From positions 1-31,314 of IMG/VR virus record IMGVR_UViG_3300008452_001629: a DNA stretch of 31,314 nucleotides; one strand, written 5' to 3'. The notes under the pieces are model-generated. The model did not search any database. It was given only the letters and a program-made list of their open reading frames with translations, and had not been told where the DNA came from. Position numbers and translations under genes: made by a program. The stretch's first letter is position 1. Each line of letters begins with the position of its first letter. Below, one piece after another: positions 1 through 6,954 of this stretch. This DNA comes from a virus.

Positions 1-2
1 AA

Positions 3-179
3 ATCACATTTAAAGACAATTCCGGTTATTACACCGTGACAAAAGATTTTGCCAACACAGATGAGTTAGGCAAATACATCCAGAATGAAATGGCCAATTA
101 TGGCGGAAAAGAAATAGGCATTGAGGAATTTGAATCAATGCAGGAAATGTTAGAAAAACGATATGAGGGTAAAAATTAA
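3..179 (+). CDS. Unknown small phage protein, 5' end across the window edge
   Basis: An open frame with no start in the window runs from the left edge to a TAA at 177-179 (58 residues seen). The missing start is at the right edge: an ATG at 31305 continues in the same frame (M-I-Y-K, then I-T-F-K-D-N-S-G-Y-Y) if the two ends are joined, giving a complete 62-residue protein. It is acidic and rich in Glu, Asp and Asn, with no signal peptide or membrane segment. The stop overlaps the next gene's ATG (163), so the two are probably translationally coupled. No family is recognised. It heads the early block that leads into the ERF gene, so an early accessory role is plausible but unproven. Confidence 0.7.
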   Translation: MTFKDNSGYYTVTKDFANTDELGKYIQNEMANYGGKEIGIEEFESMQEMLEKRYEGKN

Positions 180-369
180 TCACGGTGAATTGCACCAAAA
201 GGTGGCAGACGATTTGAACAAACGAGGGATTCTGCCACCACGAAAAGACAAATGGGAATCGCACAATGTGCAGATGGCCATTTCAAGAAAATTAAATTAT
301 CCCCTAATGTGGGAATCAATCAACAGAATTTCAAAACAATTATACGATGAATCAGGAAAAACAAAATAA
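163..369 (+). CDS. Unknown small basic protein
   Basis: A 68-residue basic protein (many Lys and Arg, one Trp in KWESHN and one in MWESIN). Its ATG overlaps the end of the preceding gene by 17 bases, and its end overlaps the ERF start by 23 bases, so it sits in a tightly packed, probably coupled early operon. No membrane segment or known motif is visible. The basic character and its place just before a recombination gene would fit a nucleic-acid-associated early protein, but that is inference only. Confidence 0.65.
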   Translation: MRVKINHGELHQKVADDLNKRGILPPRKDKWESHNVQMAISRKLNYPLMWESINRISKQLYDESGKTK

Positions 370-958
370 TCCATTAGCCGAAATACAGGCAAAATTAAAG
401 GCACCCAAAGGCCAATTCAATTCATTTGGAAAATACCATTACAGATCAGCCGAAGATATTTTGGAGGCAGTCAAAAAGGTAATTAATCCAATGGGATTTT
501 CAATTACATTGACAGATGATTTAATTGGTGCCGATGGCCGTTGGTATATCAAATCTGTTGCTGAATTGACTGATGGTATAAGAACATTCAAATCAATTGG
601 ATTGGCACGTGAAGAAGAAACCAAAAAGGGAATGGATGGATCACAGATTACAGGTGCGGCATCAAGCTACGCAAGAAAGTACGCATTAAACGGATTATTT
701 GCCATAGATGACACAAAGGATTCAGATGCAACAAATGATCACGGCAAATCGCAGGAATCAAAGCCACAAACCAAAGGTGCAATCCCTGCGCCATCGCAAT
801 TTGATATTGAGTTCAAAGAATTAATTGCAGATGTTAAAAGTGTGATTGCAATTGGTGAATTAAAAGGCATCTGGGAAAAATTAACCGATGAGGCAAAAAC
901 CAATAAAGAAATTCAGCAATTATTTAATCACAGAAAATCAGAATTATCCACCAAATAA
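347..958 (+). CDS. erf: ERF family single-strand annealing protein
   Basis: A 203-residue protein of the ERF family, phage recombinases that anneal complementary single strands and support genome circularisation and recombination-dependent replication. The N-terminal core (about residues 10-122) has the family hallmarks: an LxAPKGQFNSFGKYHYRSAED opening, and the GSQITGAASSYARKYAL block (98-114) followed by GLFAIDDTKDSD. A polar linker rich in Ser, Gln and Lys (about 125-150) leads to a helical C-terminal segment (about 152-203) that differs between family members. Length is typical for small ERF proteins. The ATG at 347 overlaps the upstream gene. It lies two genes from an SSB-like protein, the usual recombinase-SSB pairing. 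Confidence 0.93.
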   Translation: MNQEKQNNPLAEIQAKLKAPKGQFNSFGKYHYRSAEDILEAVKKVINPMGFSITLTDDLIGADGRWYIKSVAELTDGIRTFKSIGLAREEETKKGMDGSQITGAASSYARKYALNGLFAIDDTKDSDATNDHGKSQESKPQTKGAIPAPSQFDIEFKELIADVKSVIAIGELKGIWEKLTDEAKTNKEIQQLFNHRKSELSTK

Positions 959-969
959 ATAAACAACCT

Positions 970-1434
970 ATGAAAAACGAATTGATGGCCGTTGATGGCC
1001 AAATCCTAGAATTGAGCAAAAAAGAAATAACGCAGTTGGCCGAAAACTTTATGGCCAACGCAGATTCAATCAACACCGTGAAATTGGCGGCACAATTGGC
1101 GAAATTCACGCATTTGTCAGCCGAAATGGATAAACTATTAAAAGAGCATTTATTTGTTGATTTGCGCCAAAATAAGGATGGCAAATTATCAGCATTTGGT
1201 GTGGACTTTTCAGAAATGGAGGGCGGTGTAAAATATGACTATTCAGAAACCGAATCGTGGTGCAAAATTCAATTTGAAATTGATCGCCTAAAAGACAAAC
1301 AAAAAGAAATTGAGGCATTTTGTAAGGCATTGAAATCAAAGGTTTCTATATTGGATGAGGAAACAGGTGAGTTGGCTGATTTTTATCCACCATCGAAATC
1401 ATCCACAACCACAATCAAAAAAGTAATTAAATAA
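970..1434 (+). CDS. Unknown protein of the ERF-SSB recombination block
   Basis: A 154-residue acidic, largely helical protein lying between the ERF recombinase and the SSB-like gene. The central KYDYSETESWCKIQFEIDRL region resembles the pattern, common in phage recombination operons, of an aromatic YDYS segment followed by a charged coiled coil (about residues 90-125) and a Lys/Ser/Thr-rich tail. Proteins with this layout are usually left unnamed. A role as a recombinase partner or host-nuclease modulator is guessed from position alone. No catalytic motif is visible. The start ATG is preceded by an A-rich leader (AATAAACAACCT), as in its neighbours. Confidence 0.75.
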   Translation: MKNELMAVDGQILELSKKEITQLAENFMANADSINTVKLAAQLAKFTHLSAEMDKLLKEHLFVDLRQNKDGKLSAFGVDFSEMEGGVKYDYSETESWCKIQFEIDRLKDKQKEIEAFCKALKSKVSILDEETGELADFYPPSKSSTTTIKKVIK

Positions 1435-1455
1435 ACAATCTAAATAAAAAATCAA

Positions 1456-1764
1456 ATGGCACGTTTAGTAAGCATTAAAATTGACCTTTCAAAAATTGAC
1501 AAATCACGCATCTTTGAAAGCCAAAAAACAGGGGCGAAATATCTGGACATCACAGGTGTATTGACAGACACACCTGATCAATACGAAAACAATGGATTCG
1601 TAAAGCAGAACACAACAAAGGAGGAACGTGAGGCAGGATTGAAATTGCCAATTATCGGAAATTTTAAATTGTTGAAAATCTTGGATCAGCCCGGACAATC
1701 TGCACCGGCACAGCCTATTCAACGTGAAGTCAATCCAATTGAATCAGATGAATTACCATTTTAG
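1456..1764 (+). CDS. Small SSB-like protein with acidic DELPF tail
   Basis: A 102-residue protein made of a short beta-rich core (about 1-75) and a Gln/Pro-rich linker. It ends in ESDELPF, very like the acidic DDIPF-type tip by which bacterial SSB recruits partner proteins. The core is shorter than a standard OB fold SSB (about 105 residues), and no clear OB motif can be assigned by eye, so this may be a reduced or divergent ssDNA-binding protein. It lies in the ERF operon, where an ssDNA-binding partner is expected. The acidic tail is what is seen; the binding role is inferred. Confidence 0.65.
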   Translation: MARLVSIKIDLSKIDKSRIFESQKTGAKYLDITGVLTDTPDQYENNGFVKQNTTKEEREAGLKLPIIGNFKLLKILDQPGQSAPAQPIQREVNPIESDELPF

Positions 1765-1766
1765 CA

Positions 1767-2036
1767 ATGAGGAAAATTGTAGATAGTTACACAACACGGC
1801 ACGGTGAATTGAGGGCAATTTATTCCGTTGCAACGGCCAATTTAAAGCACAGGGATATTGAAATCGGTGCGGTATATGAATTGGAATACCGGTTGGGAAA
1901 ACAGGTTTTATTTTTGAAATCTGAATTGGATCACGTAACTGATGGAAATCGCACATTGTTTTTTAAACATCCCGATCCAGAACGCAGATTGATTGGAATC
2001 CCTATTATGTCAATCATTAGATACGTGAAAAAATGA
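1767..2036 (+). CDS. Unknown small protein
   Basis: An 89-residue basic, beta-rich protein starting two bases after the preceding stop. Aromatic and charged residues alternate, with no membrane segment, Cys pair or recognisable motif. Its stop overlaps the next ATG (ATGA at 2033-2036), so the two are probably translationally coupled. I do not recognise the family. Confidence 0.6.
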   Translation: MRKIVDSYTTRHGELRAIYSVATANLKHRDIEIGAVYELEYRLGKQVLFLKSELDHVTDGNRTLFFKHPDPERRLIGIPIMSIIRYVKK

Positions 2037-2143
2037 GCATAGAAACAAAAATAGATTTGGTATTTTATTGGGCCATAGCACAGATGTTTTTTACGATATT
2101 AGGTGCATTAATCAATATTTATAATGAAAACAAAAACAAATAA
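2033..2143 (+). CDS. Tiny single-span membrane protein
   Basis: A 36-codon frame with ATG at 2033 overlapping the preceding stop. Residues about 8-29 (LVFYWAIAQMFFTILGALINIY) form one hydrophobic span ending in a Lys/Asn-rich tail. The ATGA overlap and its place in a gapless gene row support it as real. Function is unknown; small single-span early proteins are common in phages, and nothing here identifies a target. Confidence 0.5.
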   Translation: MSIETKIDLVFYWAIAQMFFTILGALINIYNENKNK

Positions 2144-2297
2144 AACAAACGAATTGGGGTACACGTTCAATCAGGTTTGGGCGCATATCGCAAAAGAATT
2201 AGAAAATAATTTAGAAAAATTAAATAAAATTCAACCTAAACAACAAAAATATGGTAACGTTTCAGCAATATCATCAGGCCAATCCGCATCTTTATGA
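2124..2297 (+). CDS. Unknown 57-residue protein
   Basis: A 57-codon frame starting at ATG 2124 inside the end of the tiny membrane protein gene and ending at TGA 2295-2297 inside the next gene. It fills a stretch that otherwise has no gene. The N-terminus is basic (MKTKTNKTNELG) and the middle is an amphipathic helix (VWAHIAKELENNLEKLNKIQ). The overlaps at both ends match the compact style of this operon. The last 15 residues are read in an alternative frame of the next gene, so the 3' part could be fortuitous. Confidence 0.45.
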   Translation: MKTKTNKTNELGYTFNQVWAHIAKELENNLEKLNKIQPKQQKYGNVSAISSGQSASL

Positions 2298-2526
2298 GTT
2301 GTACAAAGCGATTGCAATGCAGTTAATTCAGCAAAATCGCAAGGTAATTGGATCAGGTTACATATTCCAAAAAATGCGTTTTGAATTTCAGTTCACCACC
2401 AATGGTGATCCGTTCAAAATTAACAATAATTTTGCGCCAATGTATGCACGCAAATTTGTTTTAGAACATCCACAATTTGGACACCTGTTCAAATTTAAGC
2501 AGTTAAAAGGTAGTTTATTAATGTGA
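2251..2526 (+). CDS. Unknown conserved-looking phage protein
   Basis: A 91-residue protein with a pattern seen in many phages: NPHLYELYKAIAMQLI, then a central FEF segment, then FKINNNFAPMYARKF and a PQFGHLFKFKQLKG ending. I recall this N-P-H-x-Y-E-L / K-I-N-N-N / Y-A-R-x-F layout from small unnamed phage proteins in replication and recombination regions, but no function is established. The basic, aromatic-rich composition would fit nucleic acid binding. It is the last gene before the regulatory gap at 2527-2645. Confidence 0.7.
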   Translation: MVTFQQYHQANPHLYELYKAIAMQLIQQNRKVIGSGYIFQKMRFEFQFTTNGDPFKINNNFAPMYARKFVLEHPQFGHLFKFKQLKGSLLM

Positions 2527-2532
2527 TTTTGT

Positions 2533-2540
2533 TACATTTG
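2533..2540 (+). promoter_or_regulatory. Candidate Bacteroidetes -7 promoter box inside a palindrome
   Basis: TACATTTG matches the Bacteroidetes -7 consensus TAnnTTTG exactly. It lies within the perfect inverted repeat GTTACA-TT-TGTAAC (2531-2544), so a dimeric regulator bound there would block it. No good -33 TTTG is visible about 20 bases upstream. The transcript would begin just ahead of the stem at 2550-2620 and the replication initiator gene. Confidence 0.5.
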
Positions 2541-2549
2541 TAACGCAGG

Positions 2550-2620
2550 CACGATCTCACAACATAGTGCCAATGGACTTAAAATGCCATCATCTAATGA
2601 AACCGAAGTGAGATCCGGTG
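2550..2620 (+). repeat. Long-range inverted repeat in the leader of the replication block
   Basis: GATCTCAC at 2553-2560 pairs perfectly with GTGAGATC at 2608-2615. The flanking CAC (2550-2552) and GTG (2618-2620) extend the stem to 11 pairs after a two-base bulge. The enclosed 47 bases contain a smaller possible stem (ATGG 2573-2576 with CCAT 2587-2590). The region is non-coding, lies 25 bases before the initiator ATG (2646), and would be in the 5' leader of the transcript from the box at 2533. It could be a structured leader or part of an origin; the sequence does not decide. Confidence 0.5.
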
Positions 2621-2645
2621 GATTTATTTGGTGGCTTTTTATATT

Positions 2646-3314
2646 ATGGGAAAATTAGTAATCAAAAACAGGTTTGCAACCGTGCCAAATGATTTGGTTA
2701 ATAGCAAAGACATTTCATTAAAGGCAAAAGGGTTGTTTGCTTACATACAATCAAAGCCTGATGGTTGGGATTTTAGTGCTGAAAGAATAGCAAATCAATC
2801 AAAGGAAGGTTTGCCAGCTATTATGGCAGCATTAAAGGAATTAGAGAATTTTGGGTATTTAAAACGTGATAGATATATTGCCGAAAATGGGCATCGTTTA
2901 GTTCAATATACTCTTTTTGATGAACCTGCATTGCAAAATACTAATGAGGAATACCTACATAGAGGTTTTCCTAATGAGGAAAATGCTTATATAGTAAAAC
3001 CATCAAATAATATAAAGAAAGAAAATACAAATAAAGAATCTATAAAAGAAATTATAGAAAGCAAGGTAAATTCATTTCGTGAATCAATGCAATTCTTTAA
3101 AAATGATCTCGGAAATGATTTTGATGAATTTGTGGAATATTGGGCAGAACCTAATCACAAAAACGGAAAATTGCGTTGGGAGGGTGAAAAGTTTTTTAAT
3201 ATTGAAAGGCGCATTGCAAATTGGTTAAGAAATAAAACAAAATTTAACAATGGATCATCAGACACAAAACTTGGTACAAGTGCAGCGAGAATGGCTGCCC
3301 TCAGAAATTTTTAG
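2646..3314 (+). CDS. Winged-helix replication initiator-like protein
   Basis: A 222-residue protein. The N-terminal domain (about 1-95) matches phage replication proteins of the replisome-organiser type: FATVPNDLVNSKDISLKAKGLFAYIQ, then a winged helix-turn-helix (WDFSAERIANQSKEGLPAIMAALKELENFGYL in two parts). A low-complexity Asn/Lys/Glu linker (about 100-145) joins it to a C-terminal domain (about 148-205) with DFDEFVEYWAEPN and WEGEKFFNIERRIANWL, the pattern seen at the end of initiator and helicase-loader proteins. ATG 2646 is preferred to the in-frame TTG at 2628 because it gives the usual MGKLVIKNRF start. The gene overlaps the next one by 65 bases. Confidence 0.8.
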   Translation: MGKLVIKNRFATVPNDLVNSKDISLKAKGLFAYIQSKPDGWDFSAERIANQSKEGLPAIMAALKELENFGYLKRDRYIAENGHRLVQYTLFDEPALQNTNEEYLHRGFPNEENAYIVKPSNNIKKENTNKESIKEIIESKVNSFRESMQFFKNDLGNDFDEFVEYWAEPNHKNGKLRWEGEKFFNIERRIANWLRNKTKFNNGSSDTKLGTSAARMAALRNF

Positions 3315-3996
3315 GGGAACAGCAAATACAATCATTAAGGCGCAAAGCACACAAAACATCAGGACACGATCTGAGGAAGATTTGAAACAGGTTTTGCGTA
3401 TGGCAATGCTTATGGTGGGACTACGTGGGGCAAATATGCCAACAGATGAGGAAAAATACGTATTGCTTGCATTCATCAAATCTAATTACGGAAATCAAAC
3501 ACCAGAGGAAATTGCCATTGCATTTGAATATGCAGTTGCAGGTAAATTGAATACTGATTGCAAATGTTATGAGAATTTTTCGTGTGAATACTTTGGACGG
3601 ATAATGAACGCATACATTGAATATGCAAGGCAGGAAACAAAATTAGTTAAAAGGCCAGAAATAGAAGAAAAAAAGCCTGTGCCATCTGATGCAGAATTGA
3701 AAGAGTTGGCAATTTATAATGTCAATGCATATGTTGCTAAAATCAAATCATTAGATGCAACAGGTGGCAAATTTGATTGGCCAAAAGGATTAGCACATTT
3801 GTATGACTATTTAGTAAAATTTGAAATTTGGGTTTGCCCTGATGCGGATCGTGAACAAATCAAAACACGATTGAAGCCAAAATTTACTGATGACAAATTA
3901 TTCAATGCAGAATGCAAAGGTGAGGCATACAAATTGTTTTGCCATCAATTAGCCGAAATGGATATGACATTGGATGTAAACGGACAAATAAATTAA
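3250..3996 (+). CDS. Putative replication accessory protein
   Basis: A 248-residue protein directly after, and overlapping, the initiator-like gene. A helical N-terminal half contains TPEEIAIAFEYAVAGKLNTDCKCYENFSC and YFGRIMNAYIEYARQ, a pattern recalled from unnamed Bacteroidetes phage replication proteins next to initiators. The C-terminal half is helical, with no Walker motif, so it is not an ATPase of the DnaC or DnaB type. A helicase-recruiting or primosome role is inferred from position. ATG 3250 lies deep in the previous gene; internal starts could also be used, but the shared overlap keeps the conserved-looking N-terminus. Confidence 0.65.
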   Translation: MDHQTQNLVQVQREWLPSEIFRGTANTIIKAQSTQNIRTRSEEDLKQVLRMAMLMVGLRGANMPTDEEKYVLLAFIKSNYGNQTPEEIAIAFEYAVAGKLNTDCKCYENFSCEYFGRIMNAYIEYARQETKLVKRPEIEEKKPVPSDAELKELAIYNVNAYVAKIKSLDATGGKFDWPKGLAHLYDYLVKFEIWVCPDADREQIKTRLKPKFTDDKLFNAECKGEAYKLFCHQLAEMDMTLDVNGQIN

Positions 3997-4001
3997 AAAC
4001 T

Positions 4002-5063
4002 ATGAATGTATTATCATTATTTGATGGAATGTCCTGTGGACAACAAGCATTGGAACGTGCTGGAATAAAAGTGGACAAATATTTTGCAGCTGAAATTGAC
4101 AAATATGCAATTCAGGTGACAATGGCAAATTTTCCAAATACCATTCAATTAGGTTCAGTTGTGAATGTGGATGGATATTCATTGCCAAAAATTGATATTC
4201 TGATTGGTGGATCACCTTGTCAATCATTTTCATTTGCAGGTAAACGCAAAGGAATGGCAACAAAGGATGAACAAGAAATTTTGACATTAGAGCATTATTT
4301 GCAGTTAAAATCAGAGGGATTTGAATTTGAAGGGCAATCGTATTTATTTTGGGAATATATGCGTTTATTAAACGAAACTAAACCAACATATTTTTTGCTT
4401 GAAAATGTGATGATGGGTGAAAAATGGGAAAAGGTTTTGAGCAAAGCAATTGGAGTTAAACCAATAATGATAAATTCAGCATTGTTATCAGCACAAAATC
4501 GCCAGCGTTTATATTGGACAAATATTGGTTTAAAACCATCTGGATTATTTGGTTATTTAGAATCAACAATACAACAACCAAAAGATAAAGGAATTTTATT
4601 AAAAGAAATTTTAGAATCTAAAGTTGATAGTAAATACTTTTTAAGTAATAAAATGATTGATGGATTTTTAAATCATAATAAACGACATATTGAAGAAAAA
4701 AATCAAAGTGGCTTTAATTGGAAACCAACTATAGGAGATAAAAAAGCGGCTTGTTTGAGAGCAAATGCTGCATTATGTCCAACTGATAATACAGTAATTG
4801 TAGGTGGTGATTTTAGATATGATGAAGGATATAGATGGAGAGCAGGAAGTAAATCAGGTACATTATGTACAAATTCGGAAAGCTATGCTAAAATTAATGA
4901 TACGATTAGACGGCTTACTCCAATTGAATGCGAAAGATTGCAAACAGTAGCAGATAATTATACCAATCATGTTTCTGATTCACAGCGTTACAAAATGTTA
5001 GGAAACGGATGGACAGTTGATGTAATTGTGCATATTTTAAAATATATAAACCTAAACCAATAA
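4002..5063 (+). CDS. C5-cytosine DNA methyltransferase
   Basis: A 353-residue DNA methyltransferase that transfers a methyl group from SAM to carbon 5 of cytosine. Motifs appear in canonical order: I, LSLFDGMSCG (about 4-13, SAM binding); IV, GGSPCQSFSFAG (69-80) with catalytic Cys73; VI, ENV (134-136); VIII, QNRQRLYW (165-172); a variable target-recognition region (about 190-300); IX, RRLTPIECERLQ (303-314); X, MLGNGWTVDVI (332-342). ATG 4002 is chosen because motif I normally starts at residue 3-5 and the ATG lies six bases after the previous stop. There is no partner nuclease, so this is probably an orphan enzyme protecting phage DNA from restriction. Codons in the recognition region are more AT-rich than in the flanks. 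Confidence 0.95.
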   Translation: MNVLSLFDGMSCGQQALERAGIKVDKYFAAEIDKYAIQVTMANFPNTIQLGSVVNVDGYSLPKIDILIGGSPCQSFSFAGKRKGMATKDEQEILTLEHYLQLKSEGFEFEGQSYLFWEYMRLLNETKPTYFLLENVMMGEKWEKVLSKAIGVKPIMINSALLSAQNRQRLYWTNIGLKPSGLFGYLESTIQQPKDKGILLKEILESKVDSKYFLSNKMIDGFLNHNKRHIEEKNQSGFNWKPTIGDKKAACLRANAALCPTDNTVIVGGDFRYDEGYRWRAGSKSGTLCTNSESYAKINDTIRRLTPIECERLQTVADNYTNHVSDSQRYKMLGNGWTVDVIVHILKYINLNQ

Positions 5064-5070
5064 CCGACAT

Positions 5071-5304
5071 ATGAAAAAGAATTTAATTTTAAGCGCAGTT
5101 TTTATCACGATTGGGTCAATTGTATGTATTGCAATTAATCAGGTCAGAAAACAAAAAAATGGTGGCAAAAACAAAGTGTTCCAAAACAGAACAGATAATG
5201 CAAATGCATTTATGATGGATACATTTGAACCCATTGAGGATTTTGAAATGGTTTACTTTGATGAAAACAGGGGATTGGTTCAAATTAAACACACGGCAAA
5301 ATGA
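5071..5304 (+). CDS. Small membrane-anchored protein
   Basis: A 77-residue protein with a Lys start and one hydrophobic span (about 5-24, LILSAVFITIGSIVCIAIN), then a basic stretch (RKQKNGGKNK) and an acidic C-terminal half (DTFEPIEDFEMVYFDE). The basic residues after the span predict that the C-terminal part lies in the cytoplasm. It overlaps the VRR-NUC gene by four bases (ATGA). No family is recognised; a role in host membrane takeover or exclusion is possible but unsupported. Confidence 0.6.
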   Translation: MKKNLILSAVFITIGSIVCIAINQVRKQKNGGKNKVFQNRTDNANAFMMDTFEPIEDFEMVYFDENRGLVQIKHTAK

Positions 5305-5726
5305 GAAACGAACACGAACACAGATTGCAAACGGTGTTGGCCAAATATCTTGATTTGAACAATTACACGTTTTTTGCCATTCCAAATGGTGGATGGAGAA
5401 ACAAAGCAGTTGCGGCCAAATTAAAGGCTGAGGGAGTCAAAGCCGGTGTGGCTGATTTATTGATTCTGTTACCAAACCAAACGTTTCACGGCCTATTTGT
5501 TGAAGTTAAAATTGTAGGCAATTATCAACAGCCAAACCAAAAGGATTTTGAACAAAAAGCAAGGGATTGCGGATATGAATACATAATTGTGCGTTCATTG
5601 GATGAGTTGATTGAAAAGCTAAAATATTATGAGGGGCAACGATTTGTGGAACAGGACAAAATTAGTGCCGCATACCGATCTGGGTACATTGATGGAAAAT
5701 TAGAAAATCAAATGACAATACGATGA
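5301..5726 (+). CDS. VRR-NUC domain nuclease
   Basis: A 141-residue protein of the VRR-NUC type (PD-D/ExK fold), which phages use as structure-specific or Holliday-junction nucleases. Seen: Glu near the N-terminus (NEHEHRLQ), IPNGGWRNKAVAAKLKAEG (27-45), the catalytic GVADLLI with Asp52, VEVK with Glu68 and Lys70, and QPNQKDF with Gln80, in the order expected for the family. The domain ends near residue 110; a short C-terminal extension follows. Length is typical of stand-alone phage VRR-NUC proteins. Its place among replication and recombination genes suggests processing of branched DNA before packaging. Confidence 0.88.
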   Translation: MRNEHEHRLQTVLAKYLDLNNYTFFAIPNGGWRNKAVAAKLKAEGVKAGVADLLILLPNQTFHGLFVEVKIVGNYQQPNQKDFEQKARDCGYEYIIVRSLDELIEKLKYYEGQRFVEQDKISAAYRSGYIDGKLENQMTIR

Positions 5727-5950
5727 ATATTAACAGACAAAAGGCCATTGATTGGGCCAATGAAAAAATTGCTGATCCTGATTTTACAGAACAGCCAATC
5801 AAGGTGAATAAGTGGGAAACAATCCACAATCCAAAATTATTTCTGGAAACCTGTGTGGCCCGGCTAACCTACGGATCAGAAAGGGAAAAAATCGTAGTTT
5901 ATAACCGTGTGCGCAATTTTAAAATTTTCTACAATGAAATTTCAAGATGA
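5723..5950 (+). CDS. Unknown small protein
   Basis: A 75-residue basic protein overlapping the VRR-NUC stop by four bases. It contains WANEKIADPDF, LFLETCVARLTYG and YNRVRNFKIFYNEI and looks mostly helical with no membrane span. No family is recognised. The tight overlap and same-strand packing support it as a real gene of the replication operon. Confidence 0.55.
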   Translation: MNINRQKAIDWANEKIADPDFTEQPIKVNKWETIHNPKLFLETCVARLTYGSEREKIVVYNRVRNFKIFYNEISR

Positions 5951-6125
5951 GGATATTTTTGTACACGGTGACATCAAATGTTCCGATGGTATAACACGTG
6001 AGGAGGCAATTGAAATTATTGAGGAAATACAAGAATTGATGATATTTCATAAAATCATAAAACTTGATTTGTGCATTGATCCATATAAATTTCCACGTGA
6101 ATTGTTGGACATAGGCAAAGCATAA
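5934..6125 (+). CDS. Unknown small acidic protein
   Basis: A 63-residue acidic protein. ATG 5934, overlapping the end of the preceding gene by 17 bases, is preferred to an in-frame upstream TTG at 5907 that would lie deeper in the neighbour. Glu-rich helix TREEAIEIIEEIQELM is followed by IIKLDLCIDPYKF. It resembles nothing I can name. The following 45 bases (6126-6170) hold only a 10-codon frame and a leader. Confidence 0.5.
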   Translation: MKFQDEDIFVHGDIKCSDGITREEAIEIIEEIQELMIFHKIIKLDLCIDPYKFPRELLDIGKA

Positions 6126-6170
6126 AAATACAAGGCAATAAATGACCGGAATTAACAAAAAAACAAACCG

Positions 6171-6557
6171 ATGAATACTACAAAAGACAAAATTAAATTA
6201 TTGACATTTTTTGCATTGTGCCAAAATATGTTGGATTTCATTGATGGATCGTGGCACGGTCATCCGGCAAACAAACAGGCCGTTAAAATGGTGACAAAGC
6301 AAATGATTAGGGAATTGGAAAAATCAATGGCCATATTATTCCCGGCAAACAGAAACAATGATCCAGAATTACCAGAGGCATTAGACACATTTCAAAATGC
6401 CTGTACAGCAATGGAGTCATTTTTTATGCTTGGAATGGAAATGGATCAGATGGATGATACAAAGAAAGATTCATTGAATACACAGATTAATATTTTGCTG
6501 AAATCATACGGAATTGATTGTTGGGAAAAACCAATGTCAAACCTATGGAAAAATTAA
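6171..6557 (+). CDS. Unknown helical protein
   Basis: A 128-residue, probably all-helical protein with several Met and Trp residues (FIDGSWHGHPANKQAVKMV, FFMLGMEMDQMDD, SYGIDCWEKPMSNLW). No nucleotide-binding, metal or DNA-binding motif is clear. It lies just before the DUF3310 gene in the late part of the replication block. Family and function are not recognised. Confidence 0.6.
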   Translation: MNTTKDKIKLLTFFALCQNMLDFIDGSWHGHPANKQAVKMVTKQMIRELEKSMAILFPANRNNDPELPEALDTFQNACTAMESFFMLGMEMDQMDDTKKDSLNTQINILLKSYGIDCWEKPMSNLWKN

Positions 6558-6629
6558 ATAAATTTGTTGCGCAGTTGGGTGATGAATAACTGCCGGATCA
6601 AAAGCACATATTTACCTAATCAATACAGA

Positions 6630-6848
6630 ATGACAAATGACAGCCGCGAAATGGTGGATCATCCGCAACATTATCAATCTAATGGAGGCATTGAGGCAAT
6701 TGATGTGATTGAAGGATTCAACCTGAATTTTAATTTGGGTAACGCAATCAAATATATTTTGAGAGCCGATAAAAAAGGCAACAAGAAACAGGATTTGGAA
6801 AAATCCCTGTGGTATATCAAACGAGAATTAGACAAATTTCAGGGATGA
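6630..6848 (+). CDS. DUF3310 (SaV-like) protein
   Basis: A 72-residue protein with the full DUF3310 signature: DHPQHYQSNGGIEAIDVIEGF (10-30, in parts), LNFNLGNAIKYILRA (32-46) and the DLEKSLWYIKREL ending (55-67). The family is widespread in phages next to nucleotide metabolism and replication genes, and its biochemical role is not firmly known. ATG 6630 is preferred to an in-frame TTG at 6564 because the domain starts at once after it. Its stop overlaps the ATG of the broken ParB stub (ATGA at 6845-6848), showing that the ParB-methyltransferase gene originally followed directly. Confidence 0.88.
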   Translation: MTNDSREMVDHPQHYQSNGGIEAIDVIEGFNLNFNLGNAIKYILRADKKGNKKQDLEKSLWYIKRELDKFQG

Positions 6849-6907
6849 TTGAAGAAATAAACATCAAATTGGTAATTCCACATCCAAACAATCCACGTGA
6901 AAAATAA
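6845..6907 (+). pseudogene. Orphaned 5' end of the ParB-methyltransferase gene
   Basis: A 20-codon frame, MIEEINIKLVIPHPNNPREK then stop. It matches the first residues of the ParB-methyltransferase that starts at 7469: of 17 aligned residues after the Met, 14 are identical and three are Ile/Val swaps. Eight of the 14 identical residues use a different codon. The stub keeps the ATGA overlap with the DUF3310 gene, so it is the original start cut off when the homing endonuclease element arrived. The match ends after CGT (6896-6898), which marks the left edge of the insertion. Confidence 0.8.
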
Positions 6908-6942
6908 TAATTCTTCACAATCCAAGTGATTACAAAGATTAG

Positions 6943-6950
6943 TATATTTG
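6943..6950 (+). promoter_or_regulatory. Candidate -7 box of the homing endonuclease
   Basis: TATATTTG matches TAnnTTTG exactly, but lies only four bases before the ATG at 6955, which would give an almost leaderless transcript. No -33 element is evident. It may be a weak private promoter of the mobile gene or chance. Confidence 0.3.
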
Positions 6951-6954
6951 TCAT

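Noticed and set aside
2628-2645. TTG start upstream of the replication initiator
   Set aside because: ATG 2646 gives the standard family N-terminus and needs no rare start codon.
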